Source: Obelidium mucronatum
Taxonomy: Eukaryota; Chytridiomycota; Chytridiomycetes; Chytridiales; Chytriomycetaceae
Length of the DNA stretch: 64,000 nucleotides
Direction: 5' to 3'
Assembly: GCA_025765595.1 (NCBI GenBank)
Contig: JAIVFH010000002.1
Span: 372,001-436,000, forward strand
Positions within the stretch are counted from its first letter, which is position 1. Each line of letters opens with the position of its first letter. The notes under the pieces are model-generated. The model was not told where the DNA came from. It worked only from the letters and a program-made list of their open reading frames with translations, and searched no databases. The translations under genes were made by a program, and so were the position numbers. Below, piece by piece: positions 30,566 through 40,598 of the stretch.

Positions 30566-30848
30566 TGTTATGAACTACTCAGCATTTTGGTTTACTTTTC
30601 CACATCAATTACAATCTCCAATTTTGGCCCGAAATCCTACGTGGCAATTCTCAAAACTTTCCTTTTAATTCTATTCAGTTCTATTTCAGTTTTACTATAA
30701 ATTCAGATATCTTTTATTGTCAGTTCTTTAGTTCAATACAGTTGAATCTTCTATTTTAAATTTCCTTTTCAAGCTGTTGAACGTTTCTCCATCTTGAGCC
30801 CAGCTTATTCTCGCGTTTCCAACTCAAGTTTAGTTCACGAATCTAACA
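30566..30848 (+). repeat. 5' LTR
   Basis: Begins TGTTATGAAC and ends GAATCTAACA. It carries a TATAAAT at 30696-30702 about 34 nt upstream of AGTTCAATAC (30730-30739), the likely transcript start. Confidence 0.96.
30730..30739 (+). promoter_or_regulatory. probable transcript 5' end and self-primer of the element
   Basis: AGTTCAATAC in the LTR is the exact reverse complement of the ten bases at 30851-30860. It lies at the usual distance from the TATA box for a start site. Confidence 0.6.
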
Positions 30849-30850
30849 TC

Positions 30851-30860
30851 GTATTGAACT
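30851..30860 (+). promoter_or_regulatory. primer-binding site (self-priming type)
   Basis: GTATTGAACT starts two bases after the left LTR and pairs with AGTTCAATAC in the LTR. The usual TGG of a tRNA-primed site is absent. This is the arrangement known from Tf1 and its relatives. Confidence 0.65.
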
Positions 30861-30884
30861 CTATCAATATCTGCTGCCCTCAAG

Positions 30885-31859
30885 ATGTCTGCTTTCGGTA
30901 CGCCAATGCACCTCGATCAAGATCCACAAGTGACTCCTGCCAACATGTTCGAAGCTATGCGAGAGTTACAGGAAACAGTTAGAAACATTCAAGTCCAGTT
31001 CCAACACCTGAGCCGTCGTCCTGAACAAGTTCCTGCTCCACAATCTTCTGCTGCTTCCTCAAAAATCAAGATTAACAAGCCAAAGGAATTCCACGGTTCT
31101 CGTGATGAAACTCTTACCTTTATATCCCAGAATCACCTGGTTTTCCTGTCCAACCCCAGCGCATTTGCTACTGATGTTGACAAGATCATCTATATGGTCT
31201 CCTTTCTCCGCGGTGACGCCTTCAAGTGGTTCGAAGCCACGTACGAGTCCCTTGACTTGCTTCCCAGCTCTCTAGCAGACTTTGAACGTGAATTCAAGGC
31301 AACATTTGGACAAGATACTACTACTCACCAGAACAAAGCCTTCACTGATCTACGTCGTCTCAAGCAAGTTAAATCTGCACAAGCCTACGCGACCCGCTTT
31401 ATCCAACTTTCCGCCCGAGTCCAAATTGACGAAGCCGCTAAGATGTTACTGTTCCAAGAAGGTCTCAAGCCTGAAGTCCAACTTCATCTACTTGGCTTAC
31501 AACCAGAACCAAAGTCTCTTGCCGAATTAATGACCGCGGCCATCAAGTACGATGACGCGCTCCATCTCCATCGCACCACTTACCGTTCCCAGTCCTATCC
31601 GCGTTCAGGCACCCAATCCTCGCGTTTTTCCAATCAAGACCCCAATGGTCCCAAGCCAATGGACATAGACGCCACTACTGTCCAACAAAAAGGGAAGGTT
31701 CGGGAGAAACTTACCGATGCGGAAAAACAACAACGCCGAGACCAAGGTTTGTGTGTTTATTGCGGAAACACAACCTGTGGTGGTGTAAAGGATGTTAATC
31801 TTTGTTCCAATCTGCAAAAGAGCAAGGCTTACCAATCTCGCAGCAACCAACGCCGCTAA
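30885..31859 (+). CDS. gag: Gag polyprotein of the chromovirus
   Basis: A 324-residue frame. The middle is the retrotransposon gag domain (FLRGDAFKWFEATYES, FEREFKATFGQ, YATRFIQLSARVQIDEAAK). The C-terminus has CVYCGNTTCGG, which looks like the start of a CCHC zinc knuckle, but the expected His and last Cys spacing is not kept, so the knuckle is altered or the frame slips here. It forms the virus-like particle in which reverse transcription occurs. Confidence 0.9.
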   Translation: MSAFGTPMHLDQDPQVTPANMFEAMRELQETVRNIQVQFQHLSRRPEQVPAPQSSAASSKIKINKPKEFHGSRDETLTFISQNHLVFLSNPSAFATDVDKIIYMVSFLRGDAFKWFEATYESLDLLPSSLADFEREFKATFGQDTTTHQNKAFTDLRRLKQVKSAQAYATRFIQLSARVQIDEAAKMLLFQEGLKPEVQLHLLGLQPEPKSLAELMTAAIKYDDALHLHRTTYRSQSYPRSGTQSSRFSNQDPNGPKPMDIDATTVQQKGKVREKLTDAEKQQRRDQGLCVYCGNTTCGGVKDVNLCSNLQKSKAYQSRSNQRR

Positions 31860-34800
31860 GCGTGCTGCAATGCTCGGCGATACGAGTCTCCTCCATCTCC
31901 AGTTCGTCACTATCGGAAGAAAAGATCTTACTACCGGCGGAACTCTTCTTCACGAACTCGGCCCAGCCAGTAACTGTTTCCTACTCGCGTTTTTGTTGAT
32001 GATGGCTGTACAGGATTTGCGTTAATTGACGTAAACTTTGTATCACGCCACAATATTCCATTACTCACTCTCAAGACTCCATACTCTGTCTCCGCCTATA
32101 ATGGATCTTCTACGGGTCTCATACGTTTCAAGACTGCTCCAATAACCATGAAGTTAGGGTCACACCAAGAAAAACTCCAATTCTTAGTCACCTCTCTCGA
32201 CTCAGCTACTCCAATTATAGTTGGTCTCCCGTGGATGCGCATGCACAACCCTACAGTCAACTGGAAAACTTTACAATTAACGTTTTCAGATGAATCCTGT
32301 GCAAAACTGGCTCACCTCACAAGTGTTCAGTCTCCTATTCCACTCTCTAATCAGGGTCTGCCAACTCCTCCTAAACCGCCAACGACTTGTGCTGCGACGG
32401 ACATTGAGTTACTTAACGCGCCTGCGTTCTTCGGGCTTGCCCGAAAATACCGGTCCGACGTCTTTGTTGCTCTTTTGGACATCACTCCTGCAAAGGAAAA
32501 TGGTCTTCCAACCGTTTCAATCAATGCCGTGCTTAATAAGAAGGATTACGCCAAGACTCTCTTACCTCTTGATCCACGGGGCGTCCCAATCAAGTATTCC
32601 ACTTTTGCGGACGTATTTTCACTCAAGACCGACCCGCCTCCGACAACGTTGCCTCCGCACCGACCGTACGACTTGGCTCTCGAGTTTGAACGTGACACGG
32701 ACGGTAATGTTAAGCTCCCACCGCCAGGCAAGATTTACCCGCTCTCTCCCCAAGAGGAACAGGTTCTCCAAGAATACCTTGCCAAGGCACTTGCTCACCA
32801 GTGGATCTCTCCATCCACATCTCCAGTCGCTGCACCTTGCTTCTTTGTTCCCAAGCCCAACGGTGGCTTTCGACTCTGTGTTGACTATCCGCCGTATTAA
32901 TCTCATTACCAAGAAGAATCGTTACCCGTTACCTCTATCTCAGGATCTCCTTGACAAGCTCGGAAAATCACGGGTATTCACCCATCTCGACCTCCCTGAC
33001 GCTTATCACCTAGTACGAATCAAGAAAGGTGATGAGTGGAAAACTGCCTTTCGCTGTAAATTTGGACATTACCAGTATAACGTCATTCCTTTTGGTCTCT
33101 CAAACGCTCCCGCCGCGTTCCAGTTCTTCCTCAATGACATATTCTCGGATCTAATTGGTGTTTGTGTTGTCATATACCTTGATGACATACTCATCTTTTC
33201 GGAAAATGAAGACTTACATGAACAACACGTCAAACAAGTACTTGAACGCCTTCGTCAGAATTCTCTCACTGTCAATCCCGCCTAAGTGTTCCTTCCATCT
33301 TCCTGAAGTTGATTTCCTCGGCATGATTGTCTCCGCTGATGGAATCAAAATGGATCCCTCCAAAGTCACTGCTGTATCCGATTGGCCAGTTCCCAAGTCC
33401 GTCAAAGACATCCAAATGTTTCTCGGGTTCGCAAACTTCTATCGTCGTTTTGTATTAGGTTTCTCGGACATAGTACGACCACTCACTCAACTCACCCGAA
33501 AAGACATTAAGTTCCATTGGCCCGATGCTGCTCAAGAGTCCTTTTCTATTTCTCAAATCCGCATTCTCCACCGCTCCCACACTCAAGCTGTTTGACTTCT
33601 CGAAACCTGCTATTGTCGAAACTGATGCATCGGATTTCGCTCTTGCCGCAATACTTTCGCAGTATGACAACGATGGCATTCTTCATCCAGTCGCCTTCCA
33701 CTCACGCCAGTTTCTTCCTGCCGAAATCAACTATGATACACATGACAAAGAATTGTTAGCAATTCATGAAGCCTTTGTTGTGTGGCGTCATTACCTACTT
33801 CCAGCCGATCCAGAATCCCCAACACTTGTGTTCTCTGACCACAAGAATCTTGAACGTTTCACAACTGCCACTCAACTCTCCCGACGCCAATATCGATGGT
33901 ATCAAACATTGTCTGACTTTGCTTTCCGTATTCTCCACCGCCCTGGTCGTCCTTAACGGCAAGGCCGACATTCTTTCTCGCCGTTCCGACTTTCAAGCCC
34001 AAGACTTCCGTTCCACAAATTATCTTCAGATCTTCCAACATGTTTCCGTCTCCACCATTTCTGTTCAATCATCTGATCCAGAGTTCATTCATCGTCTTCA
34101 AGCCGCCACTCTAGCCTCATCCCTGTATCAAGACTTAGTTAACCAACGTCTCTCCTCGGACTATGATTTTCAAGACAACTTACTGTTTTATCAAGACCTC
34201 ATAGTTATTCCAACACTTGAGCTCCAGATCGAAGTATTCCAGAATCGCCATTGTTCTGCTACTGCTGGTCATTTTGGACTTGCCAAGACTCTAGAGCTCA
34301 TATCCCGTGATTTCTACTGGCCTCATATGCGTAAGACTCTCAAGCGCCTCATAAATAATTGCGATACCTGTAAACGTGCCAAGCCCTCCCGTCATGCTCC
34401 GTTCGGGTTGCTCCAGCCTCTTCCGGTTCCGGCTGAGCGTTGGTGGGATATCTCCATCGACTTTATCACCGACCTTCCAGTTTCTCAATCCTTTGATGCT
34501 ATTATGGTTGTGAAAGACCGTCTTAGTAAACAAGCCCATTTCATTCCAACAAACAAGACTATTACCTCATCAGGAACCGCGGATCTATTTCTTGACAATG
34601 TGTTCCGACATCACGGCTCTCCACGCTCCATTGTTTCCGATCGCGGTCCTCAATTTGTTTCTGCGTTTTGGAAACGATTCCACGAATTACTTGGTTCGAA
34701 AGTGAATCTTTCATCCGCTTTCCATCCAGAGTCCGATGGTTCTACAGAAGTAGTAAATCAAGTTTAGAACAATATATCCGAATCTACTGCAACTATCAAC

Positions 34801-35576
34801 AAGATAATTGGGCATTTCCTCACCTTGCACTTGCGGAATTCACTTACAACAATACGATTAATTCATCCACCGGCATGACTCCATTCTATGCGAATACTGG
34901 ACATCATCCGCTCTTTGACTTAACGGTTATTCGAGATCCTATAGTTCCCGCTGCCGAAGATAGAATTAAGGAATTAGACACAATACTTCAAAACTTACAA
35001 GCAAACTTACGTGAAGCCCAAGCATCATATACCGCCTCCGCCAACAATCGCCGTCTTCCAACACCAAACCTCAAGGTTGGCGACCTTGTTTTCCTTGACC
35101 GCCGTCATATCAAGACTCGACGCCCTACTTCTAAGTTTGACGATAAGAAGTTTGGTCCTTTCAAAATTGAACAAGTTATCAATCCAGTCGCTTACCGACT
35201 TAAGCTTCCAGCGTCCATGAAAATACATCCAGTCTTTCACGTTTCGCTTTTAGAGCCCAAGACAAAAGACATTGTTCCTGGGTTTACGAATCCTCCACTA
35301 CCTCCAGTCGAAGTTGATGGTCAATTAGAATTTGAAGTTGACTCCATCCTTGACTCCCGTATTCATCGAAATCGTCTCCAATATCTCATTCGTTGGCTTG
35401 GATATGGCCCTGACGAAGACTCTTGGGAACCTGCTACGGAACTACTGGTAGACAATGGTGACAATGTGCCTGCCCTGATTACCGCCTTTCATGCTCAGTA
35501 TCCAGATAAACCAAATGCTAACTCGCTTACCAAGACCAAGCGTTCGTCCAGAGTCCGACGCCAAAGGAGGAGATAA
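31860..35576 (+). pseudogene. pol: Pol region: protease, RT, RNase H, integrase, chromodomain (frame-broken)
   Basis: Domains in order: protease with a DDG active-site motif near 31997-32030; reverse transcriptase from about 32700, with YLDDIL near 33173; RNase H with ETDASDFAL near 33618; an integrase zinc region (H..H..CDTCKR near 34350-34380) and core with VSDRGPQF near 34637; and a C-terminal chromodomain (LIRWLGYGPDEDSWEP, near 35385). The reading frame breaks at single-base indels near 32889, 33281, 33543, 33952 and 34760, plus a shift between gag and protease near 31780-31990. Apart from these breaks the conserved motifs are intact. As written the sequence cannot make a full Pol protein. 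Confidence 0.92.
35561..35576 (+). promoter_or_regulatory. polypurine tract
   Basis: The stretch AAAGGAGGAGATAA is nearly all purine and abuts the right LTR, as expected for the plus-strand primer. Confidence 0.8.
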
Positions 35577-35859
35577 TGTTATGAACTACTCAGCATTTTG
35601 GTTTACTTTTCCACATCAATTACAATCTCCAATTTTGGCCCGAAATCCTACGTGGCAATTCTCAAAACTTTCCTTTTAATTCTATTCAGTTCTATTTCAG
35701 TTTTACTATAAATTCAGATATCTTTTATTGTCAGTTCTTTAGTTCAATACAGTTGAATCTTCTATTTTAAATTCCCTTTTCAAGCTGTTGAACGATTCTC
35801 CATCTTGAGCCCAGCTTATTCTCGCGTTTCCAACTCAAGTTTAGTTCACGAATCTAACA
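35577..35859 (+). repeat. 3' LTR
   Basis: Same length as the 5' LTR; the only differences seen are one T/C and one T/A in the last third. Confidence 0.96.
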
Positions 35860-35864
35860 CGCTG
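35860..35864. repeat. target-site duplication (right), CGCTG
   Basis: Matches the five bases before the left LTR. Confidence 0.95.
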
Positions 35865-36426
35865 CAAATAGTGCCGCCGATTATTTCCGTTGTATTGGCA
35901 AGCTTGAACACGGAAGGGTTATCAGAAGATGAAAAACTAGTTCAAGATCAATGACGCGATCTCATAACATCCGTGTCCTTTTTCACATGCACGATTTTAA
36001 TTGGAATTATCGTGATTTCATTTGATGTCATGCTCTTGTACTGCTTCATAAAGTATTTGCGACAAGTGTATCAAGATGGCGTGGATGTTGTTCGTTTGGT
36101 TTCTGTTGTGAAACCAATCAGGGTTTGCTGTCACCGGAGTGATTGGGAAAGAAAACAAATTTTATACGTTATTCAGCAGTTCAATGTGTGTAATACTTTT
36201 TCTTATTGCTTGCGTTCACGTGAAGCTGAAGGTGGATGTTTTTGAAGCTGGGGAGGAAGAACGGCGGACAAGTCGATTTGTTTCCGGCGCTGGAAGTAGC
36301 GCACCACGCGAAAGTATAAAAGATGGTACTGGTGCAGGGAGCGAAATGGGGGTGAGAGTGACAATTATTACAAGATCGGCGTCCGTTGTTCGAGGGTTGA
36401 GATGCTTTGAATAAACTCAAAAAAAA

Positions 36427-37206
36427 ATGCCAACAAAAAACAACAAGCTCACACTTGATGCCATTTTCAATGACCCGACCCTCATTAATTGGGATTCCGC
36501 AGAATCTGTCTTCAAGGACCTAAAGACAGACGTCATGTCATTCATTGAAGCGGTGTGTTTTATCAGGAAAGCAAACTGAAAGTTAAGCGACTGATGCAGC
36601 AACTCAGGTTGATTGGAACGAGCCGCTATTCAAAGGTCTTGGATTGCTGCATGGGGTTACCTTCTGTCTTGTCGTGCTATTGTGGTGGAAGAAGGCAGCA
36701 GCATCAACGACAGGATTTATTGTTCTAACGTGTTTGAGCAAGTATTCTTATTTCATTTTTGCTATATTAAGAAGCACTAACGGATTTCAACATACCTAAT
36801 AGCCGGACTTATTCTCGGATCTGAACACTTGAACTCACTTGCATCACTTCATTTTGCGAGATTCTCAGAAACCAATTACTTTGACAAGAACGGTGCCTTC
36901 ATCACGACAGTGTTTTCAGGACCCATTCTGGCCAACATTTTGTTGTTATTGGTTTGTGAGGGAGGGGGGAAACGCTTTGGGGGGACCTCTTTGATCTAAA
37001 ACACGGTTCCTATTTTGCAACAGTTTGCAATGCTGCGTGAAGTTGCACAGCTTCTAATTTTATCTAAAAGGAAACAGCTTGGCTTGAAGAATAGGAACGT
37101 GGCTGTTGGGACTGATGTTGATAAGCAATCATCTAGGGCCACAAGCAGCCAAAAAAAAGTTAAACAAGAAAGTAATTCCCTTCGCCAGCGTAAATCTACC
37201 AAATAA
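36427..37206 (+). CDS. TMEM18: TMEM18-like nuclear-envelope protein
   Basis: Four exons: 36427-36552, 36608-36731, 36803-36951, 37024-37206; 193 residues. The family block is VDWNEPLFKGLGLLHGV, EHLNSLASLHFARFSETNYF (split) and FDKNGAFITTVFSGPILAN, with three to four hydrophobic helices and a basic Lys/Arg/Gln-rich tail. TMEM18 is a small inner nuclear membrane protein that binds DNA through its basic tail in animals. The N-terminal extension of about 40 residues is longer than in human TMEM18. The second donor (36732) is the least certain, chosen for phase. It starts 12 bp after the disrupted gene's last stop. Confidence 0.85.
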
Positions 37207-37277
37207 AGTGTTGTCGTTGTTGGTGATAAGTCGAGTTTGATCAGCCTTTTTTGTCACTTTACGAAAGTCAGTAAAAA

Positions 37278-38947
37278 ATGGTGAGCATGCCACTTCCCAT
37301 CCCCATCACCCTCAGCCATCATCAGCCATCGTCAGCCATCATTGCACTCAGCTACCTCAGCTACGAGCGATTTGTACAAATCGTCTCACTCTCATCTTGA
37401 CCACGTCATCAGATGTCTTCTGGGTCTTGGTGGGATGCCATCTTGACCTCAGCAGGTTCTGTTCACGCAATTGGATATTCACACGCGATCTATTTCCTCA
37501 CCCTCAAAAAGGGCCAGTGGGACTAGTGGCGGATGCTCCAGTGAAAACGATCAGCGGTTGTGGGTGTTCGATTCCGTTCTACACGAGTTCAGATGCACTT
37601 GATGCATCTTTGCTTCCTCTTCTTGGTACTTGCTTGCGAAAGCCGTTGCATCTGGATCCCTTCTGATTCCAGTGTTGGTCGTTTGTCAGTCGAGGGAAAA
37701 GCTCTTACATTTGCATGGTTCTCATGTAGTGGGGTGTAGTACTTACGACACTGGCTTATCATCGACGGGTCCTCGGATCTATGGGTTGGTTGTGGATTTC
37801 ATCCAGATCAATGGCTTTCCTTGCGTTTCACCGGATTTGGAAGGGTTCATATGAACAACTCTGAACAATGTTTCGCATCTTGATCTTTCCATTGGAGCAT
37901 TTGAATTCCTTTGCTGTGATATGGCGTTGGGTTTTAATGAGGATTTAGGAGTCTTACAAAGTCCCTTCGTGGCGCTCCGATGACATCATATCCTCCAATT
38001 GTGTTTATTAACCTTGCTTCTCCTCTGGTATAAAAGGCCCCACCAAAGTCCGTTGCTAAGAAAGTCGCCGCCGCTCCAGGTGCCAAGAAGGCTGCCGCCA
38101 AGGCCGTTAACCCACTCTTTGAGAAGACTCCACGTTCCTTCGGAATTGGTGAGCATTTTTAAACTATATCTTGCTATGATCCTCTCTCTAATCAGTTTGG
38201 TTTAAGGTGGTGACATCCAGCCAAAGCGTGACTTGACCCGCTTCACCAAGTGGCCAGAATACGTTCGTCTCCAAAGACAAAAGACCATCCTCCGTCAACG
38301 TCTTAAGGTTCCACCTGCCATCAACCAGTTCTCCAAGGCTTTGGACAAGAACACTGGTATGGCATCTTGTCGTTTTGATCTTTCTTGTGGTATAACTAAT
38401 TTTCTCTTTTTTTTGTCGCTCAGCCACCCAGGCGTTCAAGCTCCTCTCCAAGTACCGCCCAGAAACTGCCCTTGAGAAGAAGAACCGTCTTACTGCTGCT
38501 GCCGAAGCTAAGGCTGCTGGATCCAAGGTTGAGACCAAGAAGCCAGTTGTTGTCAAGTACGGAATCAACCACATCACTGCTTTGGTTGAATCCAAGAAGG
38601 CCCAATTGGTTCTCATTGCCCACGATGTTGACCCAATCGAAATCGTCGTTTGGTTGCCAGCTCTCTGCCGCAAGATGGGAGTCCCTTACGCCATCGTCAA
38701 GGGCAAGTCCAGACTCGGAACAGTCGTCCACAAGAAGACTGCCACCGCCCTTGCCATCACTGACGTCAAGGCCGAAGACAAGCACGAATTGGCTGCTTTG
38801 GTTTCTGCCATCAAGACCAACTTCCAGGAGAAGAACGAGGAGACCCGCAAGCAATGGGGTGGAGGTATCATGGGACGCAAGTCCAACGAGAAGATGGCCA
38901 AGCGTGCCAAGATCGCTGCCAGGGAGGCTGCTCACTCCAAGAAGTAA
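37278..38947 (+). CDS. RPL8: 60S ribosomal protein eL8 (Rpl8/RPL7A)
   Basis: Exons 37278-37280, 38037-38148, 38207-38356, 38424-38947; 262 residues. The first coding exon is just the ATG, followed by a 756-nt intron with a GTGAGC donor. The protein shows [50 protein letters not shown], then the L7Ae fold with [19 protein letters not shown] and [15 protein letters not shown]. It binds 25S rRNA near the ribosome surface. Codon use is biased as expected for high expression. An ATG-only first exon is common in ribosomal protein genes of fungi. Confidence 0.96.
37281..38036 (+). other. 756-nt first intron of eL8
   Basis: By far the longest intron in the window. Near its 5' end a short CAGCCATC-type motif recurs several times (37305-37345). 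I looked for box C/D or H/ACA snoRNA signals and found no convincing pair. The ORFs inside have no family signature. Confidence 0.7.
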
Positions 38948-39057
38948 ATTGCGAATTCGCGGTGCTTCTACTCTTCCAATAAATGCAAAGGGCTGTTTTC
39001 CTTTACTTTCTTCGTCTTTAGTCTGTGTGAATCAACAATAATGTATTATTATTTTAA

Positions 39058-40023
39058 ATGCTCGACTTGAACTCTTTCGCGTACGCCGGCGCCGACGCCG
39101 ACGCCGTCGTCGCTGTTCCGCCGAAGGCGACGCCGAAGCGCAACGCGCCGCCGCGCGCATCGCTGCGCCTCTCGGCTTCGAAGCGGAAGGTCGACGGCAA
39201 GACCGGAGACTCCACAGACAACGCCGAAGACTCGGACCAAGGCGAGGACGCTGGGCCGCTGCCAAAGAAGCGCAAGGGCAAAACGACGACAAAGGCGCAA
39301 ACGCCGCAGAAGGCGGCCGCGAGCAAAGTCGTCCAGTTTCCGCATCTGAAGGCAATCAGCGATTCGCTTGGCCACAACTTGATCTGTCTGTTCATCGGAA
39401 TAAACCCCGGTGTCAAGACGGCGGAGACAGGACACGCCTATGCCCACAAGAGCAACTGGTTCTGGAAGCTGCTGCACATGGGCGGCTGCACAGATCGGCT
39501 ACTGCCATGTTCATACGATACCCACTTGCCCCGCCTCTACTCGTTGGGGACGACTAACCTTGTTCCCCGTCCCACGGCGAATCAAACACAATTATCAATG
39601 CAAGAGAAACGCGATGGCGCGCCTGTATTGGCTGCCAAAATTAACAAGTGGAAACCTGAAGCAGTCTGCTTTGTCGGCAAGGATATTTGGAAAGTCTTCC
39701 ATAAGGAATATTTTGGCGTTGACATGGAGGAAAAGGGCTTTGAGTTTGGGTTTCAAAAATCAAGAGTTACTGGTGCTGAATTGTTGATTGGTGGGAGAAA
39801 GGCTGACGCCATAAAATCGGAGGACAACGATGAAGAAATCGAAAGTAAAGCTGTGGACTGGAAGGGTGCGAAAGTGTTTGTTTCGTTCAGTACTTCCGGT
39901 TTGGTAAGCTTTTCGCCCGAGTTCAAAAAGGAAGTTTGGACAAGATTGGGCGTATACGTTAATGAGCGGCGTGCTGCACGTGGAGAAACGTCACCTAAAG
40001 AACCATTTGAGATTGAAGGATAA
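39058..40023 (+). CDS. G/T(U)-mismatch DNA glycosylase (TDG/MUG family)
   Basis: Single exon, 321 residues. The first 95 residues are basic and low-complexity with KRK clusters, probably nuclear targeting. The catalytic domain follows: LFIGINPGVKTAETG carries the catalytic Asn motif (GINPG), then HKSNWFWKLL and LGTTNLVPRPTANQ. A second motif, FVSFSTSGLVSF, occupies the place of the PNPSG/PSSSA loop that reads the opposite strand. The enzyme removes uracil or thymine mispaired with guanine in base-excision repair. An acidic insertion (KSEDNDEEIESKAVD) lies before the last motif. The first 270 bp is strongly GC-rich, unlike the rest. Confidence 0.9.
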   Translation: MLDLNSFAYAGADADAVVAVPPKATPKRNAPPRASLRLSASKRKVDGKTGDSTDNAEDSDQGEDAGPLPKKRKGKTTTKAQTPQKAAASKVVQFPHLKAISDSLGHNLICLFIGINPGVKTAETGHAYAHKSNWFWKLLHMGGCTDRLLPCSYDTHLPRLYSLGTTNLVPRPTANQTQLSMQEKRDGAPVLAAKINKWKPEAVCFVGKDIWKVFHKEYFGVDMEEKGFEFGFQKSRVTGAELLIGGRKADAIKSEDNDEEIESKAVDWKGAKVFVSFSTSGLVSFSPEFKKEVWTRLGVYVNERRAARGETSPKEPFEIEG

Positions 40024-40050
40024 TCATTAAAAATAGACAATTTGAATTCA

Positions 40051-40589
40051 ATGAGTGCCACGAACTTTTTCAATACTCCTTTCTTTGCTGTGGTCGGTGC
40101 GAGCTCTGACCGATCAAAGTTTGGAAACAAAGTGCTTCTATGGTTTGGCTCTTTTCTGCATCCTGAGGCTATTTAAAGAGCGTTTACCATTGTATCAGGT
40201 TCACTTCACATCAACTGCCCGTGACACCCATCAATCCTGTTAGGTCTTTCAGCGATGCAATTGTCTTCCAACTTACTTGAATATATCAGAAATCAACCAC
40301 TATTGAATCGATTGCGTGTGTAAAGTCCGTGGCTGATTTGGAACATCCGTCTTCTACAGCACTCTCGCTGATTGTTCCACCAGCAGTCACTCTTCAAGTA
40401 ATGGCTCAAGCCCGGGCTGCAGGCATCAAGAACTTCTGGCTGCAGCCTGGCTGCGAAAACGAAGAAGTTGTGGCTTACATCCGGGACTGGGCTCGCTCCG
40501 ACAAATCAATGAACGCGATACTCGGCGGTCCGTGTATATTAGTCGAAGGTGGTGATGCGCTGAGAAGCTGCGATCGTTCGCGTTTGTGA
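40051..40589 (+). CDS. CoA-binding (YccU-type) Rossmann protein
   Basis: Three exons, 40051-40142, 40199-40238, 40290-40589; 143 residues. FFAVVGASSDRSKFGNKVLLW is the glycine-rich nucleotide loop (written here as FFAVVGASSDRS then KFGNKVLLW); PVTPINPK, LIVPPAVTLQVM, NFWLQPGCENEEVV and ILGGPCILVE complete the family pattern. The middle exon of 40 nt was placed by phase and by the family HQLPVTPINP motif. Members bind CoA or related nucleotides, but the reaction is unknown. It begins 27 bp after the glycosylase stop and ends 9 bp short of the convergent CFAP47-like stop. Confidence 0.85.
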
Positions 40590-40598
40590 TTATGTTTA

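Larger units (their letters stand above)
30566..35859 (+). mobile_element. Ty3/gypsy chromovirus, full-length, 5294 bp
   Basis: Both LTRs are 283 bp (30566-30848 and 35577-35859), start TG and end CA, and differ at two positions. A gag frame is followed by protease, reverse transcriptase, RNase H, integrase and a C-terminal chromodomain, the domain order of Ty3/gypsy chromoviruses. A 10-nt primer-binding site follows the left LTR and a purine tract precedes the right one. The coding region is in the same direction as the host gene. Several single-base frame breaks interrupt pol. Confidence 0.97.
30128..36414 (+). pseudogene. multi-pass membrane protein gene disrupted by an LTR retrotransposon
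   Basis: The 5' part (30128-30565) codes four hydrophobic helices, starting with an Asn-glycosylation-type N-terminus (MFQIRPNITSEDE). It breaks after FICSL at the retrotransposon. Past the duplicated CGCTG the same frame continues at 35860 (QIVPPIISVVLASL) but meets an in-frame TGA at 35952-35954. The frame resumes beyond it with another helix (CTILIGIIVISFDVMLLYCF) and, after an intron or frame change near 36090-36120, a further helix and a Ser/Arg-rich tail ending at 36414. The overall pattern suggests a GPCR-like seven-helix protein. Whether the TGA is genuine or an error cannot be told here. Confidence 0.7.

Noticed and set aside
37555..37590. TGTTCGATTCC, like a tRNA T-arm or B box, in the eL8 intron
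   Set aside because: No matching acceptor stem, D-arm or anticodon arm could be drawn around it.
37281..38036. snoRNA in the eL8 intron
   Set aside because: Isolated CTGA and GATGA-like motifs were seen but no paired C/D boxes with a terminal stem.
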